Origin: Aquanectria penicillioides
Lineage: Eukaryota; Ascomycota; Sordariomycetes; Hypocreales; Nectriaceae
Assembly (NCBI GenBank): GCA_003415625.1
Contig: PYIU01000008.1
Coordinates: forward strand, 2,542,001-2,606,000
Length of the DNA: 64,000 nucleotides
Direction of reading: 5' to 3'
Shown here one piece after another: positions 11,606 to 24,755 of this stretch. Positions within the stretch are counted from its first letter, which is position 1. Every line of letters begins with the position of its first letter. The notes under the pieces were generated by a model. That model saw nothing but the letters and a program-made list of their open reading frames with translations, made no database searches and had not been told where the DNA came from. The position numbers were made by a program, and so were the translations under genes.

Positions 11606-12256
11606 ATTTGCGACACGGCAGAGAATTGCTTCGTCGTGGCTACAACTGATTCATTACAGTGGTAGAGTTCGTCTAGCGGGCCCAGTGGTAGACAGACGTG
11701 GAGAACTGATCTTCACAGTTGGAGGCAGAAAGAAGCAGAGCGCTATGGGCGGCACAGGGTTCTCATGTAGACTGAGATGAGTTGAGCGGATGATAAAGAA
11801 CAGAGATGAAAGATAGCAGATGCCTGCACTTCCCCCAGGTTCTAGTATATAACTCGCCTGACTCGAGATGCCTCGATAAATGCGGGGCGGCGCTACCGGC
11901 GGGGTGGAGCCGAACCTCTCGACTATCGCGACAAGTTGAGTGGCTACGCATTTGGACATGGGAGAGGGGTAATGGCGATCACATGTGCTAGTCATCTATA
12001 GCTCAGTGATGAATGGGCGTGAAACAATGGCCAGCGAACAGAGACCTGGTAGACTTTGTTGGGGGTTCAAACTGCTGACATTCAGTTTATCGTTGAGCAG
12101 ATTTATCGTGATGCTTCAAGGAACATGTACTCAGACACAGCTGTCTCTTTTTTTTTTTTACTGCAACTACTTTCAAATTGCAGTGTAGATGGTTAAGTCG
12201 AAATTTTAGATGTTTAGTTTCTATGCCGTAGTAACTAATCGTCACCATTCCATCTC
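11606..12256. other. Intergenic between regulator and aminotransferase
   Basis: The presumed promoter of the regulator (right of 11605) and the 3' end of the aminotransferase. It contains a T11 run near 12,150. No gene seen. Confidence 0.4.
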
Positions 12257-13762
12257 CTAAATCTTACTCTCTCCTGAGTCGCTCGAAAATTCTCTACTCA
12301 CATCTTGCACCGCCTTCTTCAAAATCGATACCATCTGGGACAACTCTGCCTCGTCCACAATGTAGGGCGGACAGACAATGACATGCTCAATATGCACCTC
12401 CCCAGTCCTTCCCAGGTTTCCTAGAACATTCAACCCTAATTCGAGGGCCCTGTCTACTACCTTGTTGCAGAATCTGGCGTCGGATTCAAACGGAGTTCCA
12501 TTCTGCTTGTCTCGCATAAACTCGACGGCCCAGAAAAGCCCCGACCACGGACATCACCAACCAAGTCTAATTGGCCGAGCTCTTGCTCAAGGAGACTCCC
12601 CAGTTTTTCACCCATGACGGTGACATTTTCGAGGAGGTTTTCGTCCTGTATTATCCGTTGGACTTCTATGGCAGCTGCGCATGCAGTTGGGTGAGCCTAT
12701 TTCCTGTCAGTTTCCAATCCTGGTGCCCTCATATTCGATCCTGTACCTGGAACGTGTGGCCGTGCATCAATCCACCGGATCCGGCAGCCAAGGCATCAAA
12801 AATCTTTTCTCGCAAAAGGACTCCTGAGAGGGGCACAAACCCGCCTCCCAAAGCTTTGCCAATAGTCTGAATATCTGGCCCTGAAATTCCTTCTTGTTCC
12901 CAAGCATGCATCGTGCCGGTTTTGCCCATGCCGCACATAATCTAAAACTCAGTTAAAACATGTTGCAATGTATATCGCATCTGATGATCCGTCGAATTAC
13001 CTCGTCGAGCATGAGCAAGATGTCGTATTTGTCACACAGGGCCCGTACAGCCTTGAAATATCCTGGTACGGCGGGGACGCAGCCAAGTGTTGTGCCACTG
13101 ACTGTCTCGGCCATGAATGCCGAGACGTTCTCCGGTCCTATTTTAAGGATTTGATCCTCAAGCTCTTTCGCAAGACGCTGAACATATGCCTCGGTGCTCT
13201 CATCTCGTCTCTGTAGGCGATAACTATAACATGGGTCAACGAAAACCACGTTGCTTGATATCCAGTTGGAGTAGATTTCTCGCCGTTCATCATGGCCAGA
13301 GACACAAAGGGCGCCGATGGTGTTCCCATGGTAACTCTGTTTCCGCGCAATGATGTACTTCTTTTCTGGTTGGCCTTTTTCACTCCAATACTGAGTCGCG
13401 AGCTTGATGGCAGCGTCGGTAGCTTCGCTCCCAGAGTTGACAAAAATTGCCTTAGACAGGCCGCCAGGGCGGTCTTTCAGCAGGACATGAGCCAGCTCCT
13501 CTGAGGCGTCGCATGTGAAGCGAGCCCCAGAGTAGAGATAAGCAATCTTGTTAACTTGACGGGCAATCGCCTCGGCTACCTCCTGTCTTCCTTGTCCAAT
13601 ACACGAGACAGCAGGGCCCGCAGATGCATCAAGAATGACCTTGCCAGACTCGAGAAAGAGCGAGACGCCTGAAGCCCCGACGACTCTTTCAGGCCGAGCG
13701 GCGAAAGCCCGATGAAGGATATTTGAGTTAGCTACAAAAGGGTCTGTCATTGTTCGTAGCAT
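12257..13762 (-). CDS. Class III PLP-dependent aminotransferase, one base short of an open frame
   Basis: Omega-amino-acid:keto-acid aminotransferase family. Exons 13762-13001, 12941-12747 and 12696-12257; introns 13000-12942 (59 bp) and 12746-12697 (50 bp). Visible family features: Asn-Ser-Gly-Ser-Glu-Ala-Thr-Asp (PLP phosphate site), Tyr-His-Gly-Asn-Thr, Leu-Met-Leu-Asp-Glu-(intron)-Ile-Met-Cys-Gly, and Ile-Gly-Lys-Ala-Leu-Gly-Gly-Gly with the Schiff-base Lys. The third exon changes frame at a C4 run (12539-12542): the family block Arg-Gly-Leu-Phe-Trp-Ala-Val-Glu-Phe needs one extra base. With it the total is 466 codons, normal for the family. Either an assembly error or a real frameshift. 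An alternative start lies four codons downstream. The amine substrate cannot be told. Confidence 0.8.
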
Positions 13763-14903
13763 AGAAGAGATCAGAATGAAAAAAAAAAAGTATCCTTCAC
13801 TCTAGTACTGGAGGCTTGGTAAAGCCTATTTGTAAAGGTCAGTAGAGCGCATTTGAGAGCCGACGACATCTCATAAACGACAAGCCTTAACGAAACGCGG
13901 GACACAGCTCCCTGGACATCCCAATTGAGGTACATCAGGCAAATGATCATGATAAGCGGCTCTGCCAATCTGGCTCAACCCCCGATCGTCTTTCGGCACC
14001 TTGGAACAGCGCCTTTAGCGCTGGCCAATCGAGTCGCGCGCTAGAGGACCACAGTTTCGGAGTGTTTAAAGGTCAAGAAAGATTCATGCCAACATGGAGG
14101 CCAAATGCCGAAGTCAAAGTTGTGTGACATTCGGGTTTTTTTTACAGTGTTTTGAGAATATTGGATCCATCGAGGTCGAAATTATCTAGAAATAGGTGCC
14201 TCGGAGGAGGTCTCAATGACTCCATATCACGACTTAACTCCGGTCACGTCTATTTTTCTACCCACCCCGAACCCCGTTCAGTCCAAATGCGGTGGCAGTA
14301 AAAGATGAAAACAAAGATGCTTAGGAAGCATTCCGTGAATGCTTCAGATTTCACGCGTAGGTGATATCTAGGTAGGCCTCTCAGCCTAGCGCTGGGTGCT
14401 ACGAACTGCGGAATCTTTCATCTAGTGACACCTCCCGATGCCTAGGTTGAGTCATTCATGTTGGTGCACTCTCCTTATGAATTTATAGAAACATAAACCC
14501 CAAACAACCAAGGGCCCCTGAAATATTTCAGGGTACTGCGCGGGGGACTATGACATTGCTCCCTCGCTAAGCATATCCTATGGGTCATCAACCGGGGAAC
14601 CAGACTTTCTAAACAGCCGTTAAGTCGACGTCCGGATCAACTTCACCAATTGCATTAGCTCTCACAACTACAAAGCTACAGTACATAGCATAAAATAAGG
14701 AAAACTTGGTGTTACATAAATAGGTTTTAGAAATTCGTTCCAATTGACGCCTGATAGCTAAGATAACTCACAGTGTAACATATATAAGGCGGCTCCTCCA
14801 AGCGGCTCTTCGGCACAGTTGTACGCTATTTCCTCACATTTTCGAATTAACCCAATGACGACATGTCCTCCAAATAGAAATATCATTCTAACTAATGCTA
14901 AAA
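13763..14903. other. Intergenic between aminotransferase and F-box-like gene
   Basis: Upstream DNA of the aminotransferase plus the 3' side of the F-box-like gene. Short poly-A/T runs and a TATATAA at about 14,780 on the plus strand without a gene behind it. No coding support. Confidence 0.4.
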
Positions 14904-16717
14904 TTAGTAGAGGTCTATATAGTTCATCAGTACTTGTGCCTCATCCTCATCATACTTCACGGCTCCTTCAGGGGGTTCCCATGCCAATGGTTCCCCAGTT
15001 TCCGAGAACCATAAGACCTTCTCTACCCTTGTTCTTGCTCCATGAAAAGAGTTGAACTCGAACAGATCTCTACAGTATGCTATTGGCTCCTCTATATCTC
15101 CAGATTCCGGATCCCACTCTTCAAACCACGCTAGAGGATCATTTCCATAGCCTACCTCTCCTTCGCGGTTTGTGAACTTCCAATTTTCAGTGGGATGCCC
15201 CTCTGGATCTGAATCGGGCACTTGGAAGTAGTACACCTCACCATAGCCATAATCGTCTGCACGAGAGCCCCAATTCCATTTGGGCCCAGTACGAAGACGG
15301 AAATCGAAGCTGTCCTCGGAGCTGGCGTCGCTGCAGATATTTTCTTGTTCGATACTAGACATTCCTCGTTCAAATTCATCCCCCTCGTCGTTTTTGTGTG
15401 TTGCAATGATCTCTGAGTCGAAGGAGCCGGGTGTGTGGGCATCGCGATTGCAATGCTCCTCTATGATGATGGGTTGCTTGTTGATAAATGCAAGCAGGGC
15501 ATCCTCGTCAATAATAAGACCCAGGTCAGAATCATTTTCGACAATACGACATGACTTCAGGCGGAGATTTGGAATGGCTGCTACTTTTTTCACCACTCGG
15601 AGTTTCAACCAACAATTGCGGACAAAAAGGTGCTGCAAGGTTTCGGCGTTACTGTCCACGATGCCAACCAGTACCTTCCTTACTAACGGCATTGAAACAA
15701 GGCTTAAGGAGTGCAATTTTAACCATTGGGTCTTCATTTCTTTGATTGAAAATCGGAGCATGTCACATTGAAAACGATCGTCCCGTGATGACCATTTTTG
15801 CTCTAGGTTCAGCTCCCGCACGTTGGCTGCTGCGCCAAGATGGGCAGCCAAATTATCCTTTGCTATAGCATCGTAAGGCGTGAAGCAGACGCTAAGCGCA
15901 TCGAGGCGCTCAAAGGCTCCTTGGCAAGGCTGACGAGCGTAGCTCCCGTAGCTTGGAGATTCGTCTTCCCATAGCAACCTCGTTATAGGGTGATCCGAGG
16001 ACTCGATTGCGGGTAAAAGGAAGAGAAAGAGGCCATCGTTGGCTTGCGGCACCCATTTGGAATTTCTCGCGAGATGATGGACCTGGAATAGGCGAACCTC
16101 TATGGGGTACTCACACCAGTCAATGAGTCGATCGGGGGGCATTGGCCGCGAAACAATGGTTTGAACAAGTGGAAGTCGACTGAAGGCTTGCTGAAATGCC
16201 GTACGAAACTGGGAGATGGATTCATCGCGCCGAGTTTCGAGGCTGGTCCTATCAACAGAGGGCTGCTCAGGGGAGGAACCACATTAAGCCAGAATAACTC
16301 GTCGGCCAAGGCATCGAGCTTAGCGCACGTTTGATCCGTGATCTCGTCAAGTTCGCATATTTGATCCTTGATGTCTTCGTTCCATCTTTGAACGCCCTTA
16401 AATCGCAACGGGTGACAAAAGTATCCGGGAAACCAGGAAATCTCCTGCCATTCTATCTCGCGAACATGACGTGCAAGATGAGGGGCGTCGCAGATCGATA
16501 TGAAGGCGTCGCGATCACGGCAAAGCTGAGAGTTACGGAGGCGGTGAAAGAGAACGACGGTAGCAGCCTCTTTGAGGACATGACATGTTAAGCGAAGTGC
16601 GACAAGGTCATCATGCGCGATGCCGTGATGCTGGAAAATGATCGTGAGAAGATCCTCAGAAAGGGCCGTGATGAGGGTAGGAGTCTGCGGCTGCAGGTTA
16701 TGTCCAATTGTGGCCAT
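14904..16717 (-). CDS. F-box-like/LRR-type hypothetical protein, one base short of an open frame
   Basis: The N-terminus (ATG at 16717) has an F-box-like pattern: Leu-Ser-Glu-Asp-Leu-Leu-Thr-Ile-Ile-Phe-Gln near residue 20, then Leu-Val-Ala-Leu-Arg-Leu-Thr-Cys near 40. The body contains leucine-rich segments (about residues 280-400) and ends in an acidic, Trp/Tyr-rich tail. F-box proteins recruit substrates to SCF ubiquitin ligases, so that is the family role. The two halves are in different frames, switching at a G4 run (16270-16273; CCCC on the coding strand): one additional C gives a continuous 605-codon frame without introns. An alternative is a non-consensus GTTCCT donor with an acceptor near 16,215, which would also keep frame. 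Substrate unknown. Confidence 0.6.
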
Positions 16718-17232
16718 GTTCCAATGATGGTGAGTCGAACCTTTTTCTTTAGGGGAGAGCAGTAGGGTCTTTTCGAATGATAAGCAGATATTTACTTGAA
16801 AGGATATCTGGCTTAGAGAATTCGATGTTCAAGAACATTTTAGAACTTGAAATTCACGGTCGTTTGTGTGGTTTACCACCTAGGTTTTATGCCTAACTCG
16901 TGAGGCTGTAACATATTAGGCATTCATGCGGAGAGTCAAGTTAATTTCATAAGTTTGGTCATTCATAAAACCACAACTTGATAAGAGGAGATAAGGAAAA
17001 AGAAGAAAAAAGAAGATCTGTACCGCTGATAAATTCATCATAGGTTGGGTGTTGTCATTTCTTCGAGCCCTTGATCGAACCCTCTTCATCCCAGTGGGCT
17101 AGCTCAGTAGCCAGTGGACTGGACCACAAGCAAGGTTGTTACAATAATTAGACGCAGAGATTTTTCAAATTTTCAAGAACAATTTGGACATATTCCACAG
17201 AAATCCGTTCCAATCTTCGCGCTTCGTTTAAG
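16718..17232. other. Intergenic upstream of the F-box-like gene
   Basis: Contains the presumed promoter of the gene starting at 16717 and the end of the reductase. A purine-rich stretch lies near 16,985-17,015. No gene seen. Confidence 0.35.
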
Positions 17233-18278
17233 TTAAAAATCGCCATTTCCCGAAGCAGAGGGGTCCACGCGGATCAAGCAGCAACCGATTCCAGGGATTT
17301 TGTTCCAGTTCTCATGGGGTTCCCGGATGTTCTCCATATCCCAGATCTTCTTAATGGGCACCTTAATCTTACCCTCGACAAGCATCTGCATGATGGCGTC
17401 CAGGTCCTCCATGAAAGTAGATCGATCGCGGTCAATGTAGTAGAAACTAGTGCTCCTCTTGGTGAAGAGGCAGCCATTCTTGGCCAAAAGTTTGACTTGG
17501 GCAGGGAACTGCGATCGCGTCTTGCTGGCAACTCCTTGGATGACATTCATATTGCCTCCGAAGCCAACCACGCGACTAGGCTCGTCTCGGATCAGAATCT
17601 CCCACGATTCGTCCCAGCTCTCGAATCCGATAGGGTCATAGACGACGTGAGCGCCGCCCAGTTTCTTCATCTCAGTCATCCAGTCCTTGTTCGTGTAGGT
17701 GAAAGGGGTGGCTCCCATCTCACGTAGAGCTGCATGGTTTCGCTCTGAGGCTGTGCCATAGACAGTGGCGCCTTGTAGTACACAGAGAGTCATAACAGCG
17801 TATCCAACAGCGCCGCTCATGCAGTGGACGAAGATGCGCTGCCCTTTGCCGACCAGATCAGTAGCACGGTGGACCAGGCCGTAGGCAGTGTTCCAGTCAA
17901 GGACAACACCAAGGGCCTCCCGCGTGTCCACACTCTCAGGCACAGGGATCAGGTACTTTTCAGCGATGTTGATCTTCTGGGCCTCGGAGTCATAGATAGT
18001 CAGAGCGCCGACAAGGTCCCCGAGCTTGAATTTACAGGCCTTGTCGCCGTTGGCGGTCACACGGCCGACGAAGCAGTATCCGGGGGTGAGTGGGGAAGAT
18101 TTCTGCATAGGGTATGAGCCCAGACGCATGTTGATATCGGAGCCAGAGAAGCCGGAGTAGATGACGTCGCATTGGACCTCGTCCTTGGAGGGGGAGGAAT
18201 CTCAGCCGTGACGACTTTGACATTGTAGGAGTCGCCAAAGGCTAAAATAACGACCTTACAGATAGTGTGAGTAGTCAT
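17233..18278 (-). CDS. Zinc-less MDR-family NAD(P)H reductase (quinone oxidoreductase-like), one base short
   Basis: Medium-chain dehydrogenase/reductase superfamily. ATG at 18278; a GroES-like N-terminal part ends with a Ser-Gly-Ser-Asp-Ile-Asn block, followed by a Rossmann domain with a Ser-Gly-Ala-Val-Gly-Tyr-Ala nucleotide loop near residue 150. Members reduce quinones or enones with NADPH. There is no catalytic zinc Cys/His pair and no structural-zinc Cys cluster, so quinone-oxidoreductase-like rather than alcohol dehydrogenase. The first 31 codons are out of frame with the rest: the change occurs in the C-rich CCTCCCCCTCC stretch (about 18184-18195), and one additional base gives 349 codons. 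No intron consensus is present there. Substrate unknown. Confidence 0.75.
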
Positions 18279-20210
18279 TTCGGTATGTTGACGGCGATGT
18301 CAAGGGGGGAGGGCAAAGAAGGAGACAGGCGTTGTATAGAGCGAGGTTGCTGGGCAAGTTGGTGTACGGATACCTAAATTTCTAGGTATGCCAGCCGAAG
18401 TTGAGATATGAATGAATGAATGAATTAATTGACAAGGGAATCCAAACCTGGTCATGTCTGCTTCATATACCAGTTATTAGATCCGGGGAGAGGATTAACA
18501 GTCGAGATGCACGCTAATGCCTCCGTATCCACTCTCCTTACTCCGAAGCCTGATTGGCTCTCGCTATCAACGCTTACGCGCTTGTGCTAGGTCCACCTCC
18601 TTGCCTTTGCGAGCAAAATACGTCACTTCTAACAACACGATCAATCGTAGCGCAGTCATACATCTAGTGAGTGATAAATGTGCCGCTGTCAGCTTATCGC
18701 ACCAGAACAAGAAATCAGTATCGCAACAAGGTGAATCTCACGACCCCAAATCCAACTCCTGCAGTCATTGAGCGTGCCAAGACTGCACCCGATGTAGGAA
18801 CGCGCGGGCTATTGGTTCGAGGCTTGGTGTCACCACCCAGGCCATGGTTTCAATGTCCACCGGATCAGGGCAGTGGGGGCCGTGCAAATCAGACTCACAT
18901 GGGGTCGCGTCATATCACCTAAATAGGTTACGACCCCCCTGCTTGAAAAAGAACCCTTGTTCTTGCATCCGCCTGTCCCAATTTGCACGCATATGTCGCC
19001 AGAGGTTAGCAGTATAACATGTAGGCTACCGGGGTCTACGTTGGCAATCTCCAGAAGCCTCTAATTTTCATGTTTGTGGCCCTGGTTTACTGTATGGAAG
19101 TCTCTGTGGGTTGACTATACATGGCAGTATCTTACTTGCCATGCTAATCAAGAGGATGACGGATGCTCCATGACGCGGAGCCAAACTCAACGAGGCCCTG
19201 CAGCCCTGAACGCAGTCTTATCACGATAGACAGACTATACAACCAGGCCTCTTAAAATACCAAGACACCCTTGTTATACAGAATACTCTCTGATGGAATT
19301 GTTGCATGTATTTCCATAACATTCTGTTACAAAAAGGGTCAGCTGGCGGGCCGATTTTAGGCCAAGGATGGAGTATGCTCGAGTTAGCCTTAGTCAAGCA
19401 TGAGACTGGACACTTTCTCCGCTCAGACTAATATTCGGATCACGACCTGCGGATGTTGAATTGAATTCTGTAGCAACTCCAAATACGTTGCATTGTCCTC
19501 TGGGGAATTTCTTCACCAGTACATCACTCCAAGTTTTGCTATAGCTTATAGAATGTGTAACAGAAGAGTACGAAGGCGTTCGTAAGTAACCCATAGGAAG
19601 CTAGGTAGCGTCGCTGTGGTCCAGATCTACGAAAGAAGAGCAGAATAGGACGCTACAATTTCGACTTCAATAACGAATGATAGTTTCTTCCATGAGCAGT
19701 TGATTTTAGCCTCATTGGTAGTCTTTCGTCATATCCAAATCAGCATCTAGGTGATCGGGATCAGAGGGAGCGAGGCTCTTGGGATATCAACCTTCCTAGC
19801 GTGTAGTGTAGCACAGCAGATCTCTACTTCTACCATGGACGCATACCCCAAACAATGGTCTAGTTGAACCAGGCGGTCAAGGACTACACTGTTCCTTGAG
19901 AGATATAACTCTGCATTGGCAGACGATTACCCTGGTTGAATATTCCTCTCTTTCCCTGCGTAACGAGAATGTCATATGAATTATGGAAGAAAGACAAGGA
20001 ATCCGGCGCAAGATCATGAATAATGACAAACTCGATATCATACAAAACAGTATTTACTGAAGTGAAATCCAACTTTTCGCCTTCCTCGTACATTTCGCCT
20101 CCTTAGATGATGGTCCATCCAGCAGTCGTGTACATCCATCATCTTGGTATATACCAACCAATTCATTGCTTGATACAAATGTGCACTATCGCACTTATTA
20201 TCCTCTTCTC
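18279..20210. other. Gene-poor interval
   Basis: About 1.9 kb without a supported gene. It contains the reductase promoter at the left, short GAAT repeats (TGAATGAATGAATGAATTAATT near 18,410), and small open frames lacking motifs. Possibly old repeat-derived DNA, but no terminal repeats were found. Confidence 0.35.
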
Positions 20211-23200
20211 TCATGTCACGGTCGAATCTACCCCCAGTCTCACATTTACCCAGAAAGACTCATCCTCAGTTGTGGCAAATTGGTTCAAGAAATCCTGCCT
20301 CTTCTCGTTCAGCTGTATAGTGAAAAATTGAACAAGAGTGACAATGGACCCCTTATTTGGTGCATAATCCCCGGTTTGGATGGGAATGATACCCGTAATT
20401 TCTTCAAGGTCGAGCCTAATATGCGGGTATGGAATTTTTGAATTCTCCAGCCAGTCAAACGGCAAATGAAACTCCAGGGCAGCCCACCACGAGATCCAGA
20501 ATAGCTCGAAATCTCCGGTATGATGTTGGCAAAGTTCCAAGTATAGCCCAACATAATTGTCGAGAATCTGTTTGATTTCAGAATCTTCCTGGTGTATTTC
20601 ATGTTGCTCCTCTGAGCTGACTTCTTTGTACACGACGGAGTCTAATTCTATCATGTAGAAGAACTCGCCCAGCTGCGCCTCGCAGCAGGTATGAGCCATG
20701 TGCAAGCGGTCAAAAATCTCAAGTCTGCAAACATCCTCGAACACGTCTGAGGTGAGGTCTAGACCGACCAAGCTGTACCGGGGCAGATGGAAGAGCCACC
20801 TCCGGCGTCGCAGAAGATTATCGGCGTCTGCGAAGCACCCTGTAGGCTTTGAGCAACACGAAGATTTCAAAATGCTGGCAATGGGAGTGCAGCCTCCTGA
20901 GCTACACCAACATGAGCATTCGTCAGCCGATCTGATGTGCGAGTTCTTGTACAGCTGCGAAAATACGTTGAAGGCGTTTGGGCTCATCAAGGAGCGCGCA
21001 TCCCAAATGTGAAACGACAGCGACCGTCCAACTCGACTGGAAAAGGTTTGTAGAATATTGGGATGGCTTCCGAGTTTGCGCTCTGGATCTGCCCCCTTCT
21101 CCATATACCATCGCATGAGCCGAAACTGATCTGGCGAAAAGGCGTTGTAATTTACGTGGAGAAGCGGTGTGAGCCCTTTTTCGTCAGGGACGTCTAAGTC
21201 GTGGAATCCTGCTTGGTACAGGATCTTGGCTGCTTGATATGACATTGAAGGGTGGTGGTAGAGTGTCGTGTACGATCCAGGCCAAAGGAAGTCAGGCACC
21301 GAAACACCAGCGCTTCTGAGTTGATCGAATACTTGACAAGCTCCATAGTCAAGAACAGCCTTACTTGTCTCAAGTCTGGCACCCCAAGACCAACCTCCTG
21401 GGAGGTATTCAATTGCCATCTCCAACAATTGCAGCCTTCTTTCAGCTATTTTCTGAACGAGAGTCAACATGACGACCTCGGAGAATTCTTCTTCCAGGGC
21501 AAAGGTGAAGGGGCTTTCGCAAAAGTCCATTCCGTCTTGTCGTTCCTTGAAAATCGCGCATCCGTGGTCAAGAAGGATCCCTACGCTCGCAGCGTCTTCT
21601 TGAATTATGGCACATTCAATGGCGTCTTCATGATTCAATCCATTGTCGAGCATGATCTTGAGCCCTTCGGGCCAGCCAATTGCAAAAGCTAGAACAGAAG
21701 GGGGATCATGCCTACCGGTCTCGCGATTCTGAGCAAGAGCATCTCGGAGCTCGTTCTCGGACCTCCTGAATATGGATGCGTGGATCTTGCTATTACAAGT
21801 ATCTACTTTCGATGAGTCTGATGTCGCCACAAAGGTTAGCAGGCCTCATACCTAGCAGGAGATCTGGGTTACGCTTAAAGAGCACGGTGGCGAGGGGCTC
21901 GTCGGTCAAGAATGCATCTTCAATACTGGCACAGTGGTGTTTGTCAAGAATTCTATCCATTTGAAAATGCATCATACTGAGATGTGAGAAGCCTAGATAC
22001 GCGAGATACTCTATTGCAAGCTCCAAGGGGGCGCCGGCCCAGGAGCGGCCATCTGTCAATACCCTGCCAAGCGGGTTAGAAACATGGCAAAGACATTTGC
22101 CTATGTCGGGATTGGTCTCGGGACTGGAGCATACCTTGTTCCAATTGCGTTAAGATCCGCGCCCCCGTTGATCAGTAGCGTGACTATCTTGTCTATGGTT
22201 TCAAACAGCATGTCTTGCATTGAGACAACGAGCATGGAAATCGCAGTTACTTCCTGTCCAATAATTAGTGCTAGGCCGGTCAGCAGCTCCATTTTCAGCT
22301 CACATGTAGAAGTGTGATTCCGGTAGCATCTTGATCCATTGGAGAAGCCTTTCCAGAACTGAACGCCTCGACAAGTCTATCGTATAGAAGTTCCATGACA
22401 CTTTCCACGTCTTGTCTTAGCTCGTCTGTATGTGTGAGACATGCAAACTCGGAGTCCACGTCATTAGTAAACGCAGCTGGTATGGGATAACTGCACATGA
22501 CGGTGATGTTTGAGGACTTTAGACCGGCGGGGGTGCCGATTTCTGGCTGATATTGACTTAATACCCTACTGGGGTAGCCTTGGTGTCGGTGAGGTAGCAG
22601 GGTCTGAATGTTCATCCAAGCCTTGTGCGCGGCCAGGAACGCAGGTGAACGAGATCTGTCGACAATGTTGTGTACCGAGATCCCGGAGCTCATGGAGCAA
22701 GTCGTCGCTCCAAGCGTCATGTAGAAGCTCAATTGAATCCTTAGAATCAGACTGCGGAGCCCAAACTCCCAGGTTGAGGAGACCCTTTTTCTCGAACAAG
22801 TCTTAGGGCGTGGTCTAGGCCGCGAAAAGAATAGCTGAATGGAAGCAATTGAGAAGATGCAATCTTGGCTTATGGGGAAACGGTCATAGAGGTGGTCCGG
22901 GGTTGTTATTACAGGCGCTAGTTGTTTATCCTGTTGCTCTCCTGGTTTGGGACTATCTTCTCGCAGTAGAAGGCCTTGGTTGGTTCCCAAGATGGCAGAC
23001 GTGACCTTTGCATAAGTGGCGTTGGATGGCGCTCTCGATTGTGGTCTCTCAAAGGCCAGCATTACCTTATTCTCCATTGACACCACATGGCACTGCAAAA
23101 CCGCGCTGTGTACCATTAGCTTCTTCTCTTCTCTGTTATACATTAGGCTTTATTGGAATAAACATTTGAGTTTTTATTTGCAGACTGCTGTGGCGCTGAT

Positions 23201-23618
23201 ACCACAGACTGATCATGGACTTGTGCATCTCTATCCGACGAGATCTCTCCACAATGGTTGGTTGCCTCTTCAAGGTGAGCACCGAGGCCCAGACTCGCTT
23301 GATAGCATTGGAACGGACGGTTGATATCCTTTCCATTATCTCGGCCAGATCTGTGCAGTCTTGTATGGCGTCGTAGAGACAAAATGGAATATGCGGTTTC
23401 AATGATGGCGACCCCATGGGGAATTGATCGGCGGCTTTGAGGTCATTTTCAATGGCTTTTAACAGCTCAAGCAGCTCCTCGGTGGCTTTCTTCAAGAAGA
23501 CAATCTCCTGCGGTAGGTGCTTGAGCTTGCGGTACAGGTTCGATGACGCTAGCACAATGCGACCCGTGAGATCCACAAGTTGCACGATGCTAGCGGCGAT
23601 ACCAAGTGCTTCCGCCAT
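20211..23618 (-). CDS. HeLo/SesA-like N-terminal domain protein with ankyrin-like repeats (paralogue 1)
   Basis: Start ATG at 23618 (Met-Ala-Glu-Ala-Leu-Gly). The first ~150 residues resemble the helical N-terminal domain found at the head of many fungal STAND/NLR proteins. A less conserved middle follows, then ankyrin-like repeats (for example Gly-Gly-Ala-Asp-Leu-Asn-Ala, and Leu-Leu-Asp-His-Gly-Cys) and a C-terminal block with Arg-Arg-Arg-Arg-Trp-Leu-Phe and Cys-Arg-Leu-Glu-Ile-Phe-Asp-Arg. Clear introns: 22303-22254 and 22134-22064, both at positions matched in the paralogue at 36.2-39.6 kb. No NACHT Walker motifs seen. The frame also changes near 23,145 and 21,800 without convincing introns, so the model there is uncertain and the gene may be decayed. 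Role by family: heterokaryon-incompatibility or immune-like signalling, unproven. Confidence 0.6.
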
Positions 23619-24755
23619 GGCAGGCGAACTAAAGAAAGGAGGGGAGGTTTCACGCGAGGCAAAAGCAAGAATGAGTCTAAGACGGAGAGGGAGATGGGCG
23701 CGACGGTTCCAAAAAGTTATGTAGTATTTATTCAAAGGCAGTTATGCATGACGGCCCGACAGCAATACGGCCACAACTGGTGATTCGTCGCCGACTTTGC
23801 TCAGCCATTTTTTTCAACCTGCCTCACCGAAAGAATTGCTTACTTGCATCATTGCCGAGACGGAATCAGGCTGTTGGCGATTACATGAAAAGCAGTCAGC
23901 TCGCAGTCATGGCCAGAAGTGGGCTGAGGCCAATTGTCATGAAGGCAGCGTTAAGCCAAGTCACGTGCAGCTGCCCCGCCGACTCCTCGTTGGATCATGT
24001 TTTATCCAGAGAGCTTCATGAGACGGTCATGTGTTTGCGCCTGGAGAGATGCAAGGTCCAGACTCCCGGGACGGCCCCACACGGAGGAGGCCCATGTAAT
24101 GTAATGTAATGTACATGTCCCATTTAAGGTTCCATTCGACATGCAAGCAACGCATGCGGAATTGTTGACACGGCAGCAGGGAAAAGTGGCTGCTGTCATT
24201 GGCTCTCCGGGCCCTGTCTTGTCAGCCGCCGTGGTGTTTTGAGGCGGAGATTTGTGACACGTGTTGGGCCGCAGAGGAGGGTGTCACTGTCGGCCTGGGA
24301 AGTGCTCATCTGCAAGTCTCACTCCGTTTGGTTCCATTGATCGAGGGTCGGTGCGTGGCTCTATCTCATCTTCAAACTCTATGTCAACACAAGCTTCGCA
24401 TTGTTGAAAGCTTGATGCGAAAAATAGGGCCATCTCCACGAGTAGATTAAGCCCTCAGGCATTTATAATTTACAATTCACAATTCAAGACTAGAAACCAT
24501 TCTCTTTTTTTTTAATCTTTCTTTTTCTTTTGAAAAAAATATGACTCGCTAAAAAATCTCCGGAGCTAATGTAGCTGCTGGGGAGAGAAGGAGTAGACTC
24601 GCTATCTTTGCTAAACATTGAGCATCATGTCTCTACATAAAGTCAAATTCGCTCCATGACAGAATTCTCTAAGAGTGCCGCCAGTTTGGTACACTTTGTT
24701 GTATATAAAACATGTTCTCTTCTTTCTTTTGGCTTGGTTGTTTGTTTGCTTTTGC
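23619..24755. other. Intergenic between paralogue 1 and intradiol dioxygenase
   Basis: Carries the promoter of the gene starting at 23618 and the 3' flank of the dioxygenase. A short pentanucleotide repeat (TGTAA, about four units) lies at 24,095-24,114. No gene seen. Confidence 0.4.

Noticed and set aside
14775..14795. TATATAAGG resembling a plus-strand promoter
   Set aside because: No plus-strand gene follows; the nearest gene is on the opposite strand and ends there.
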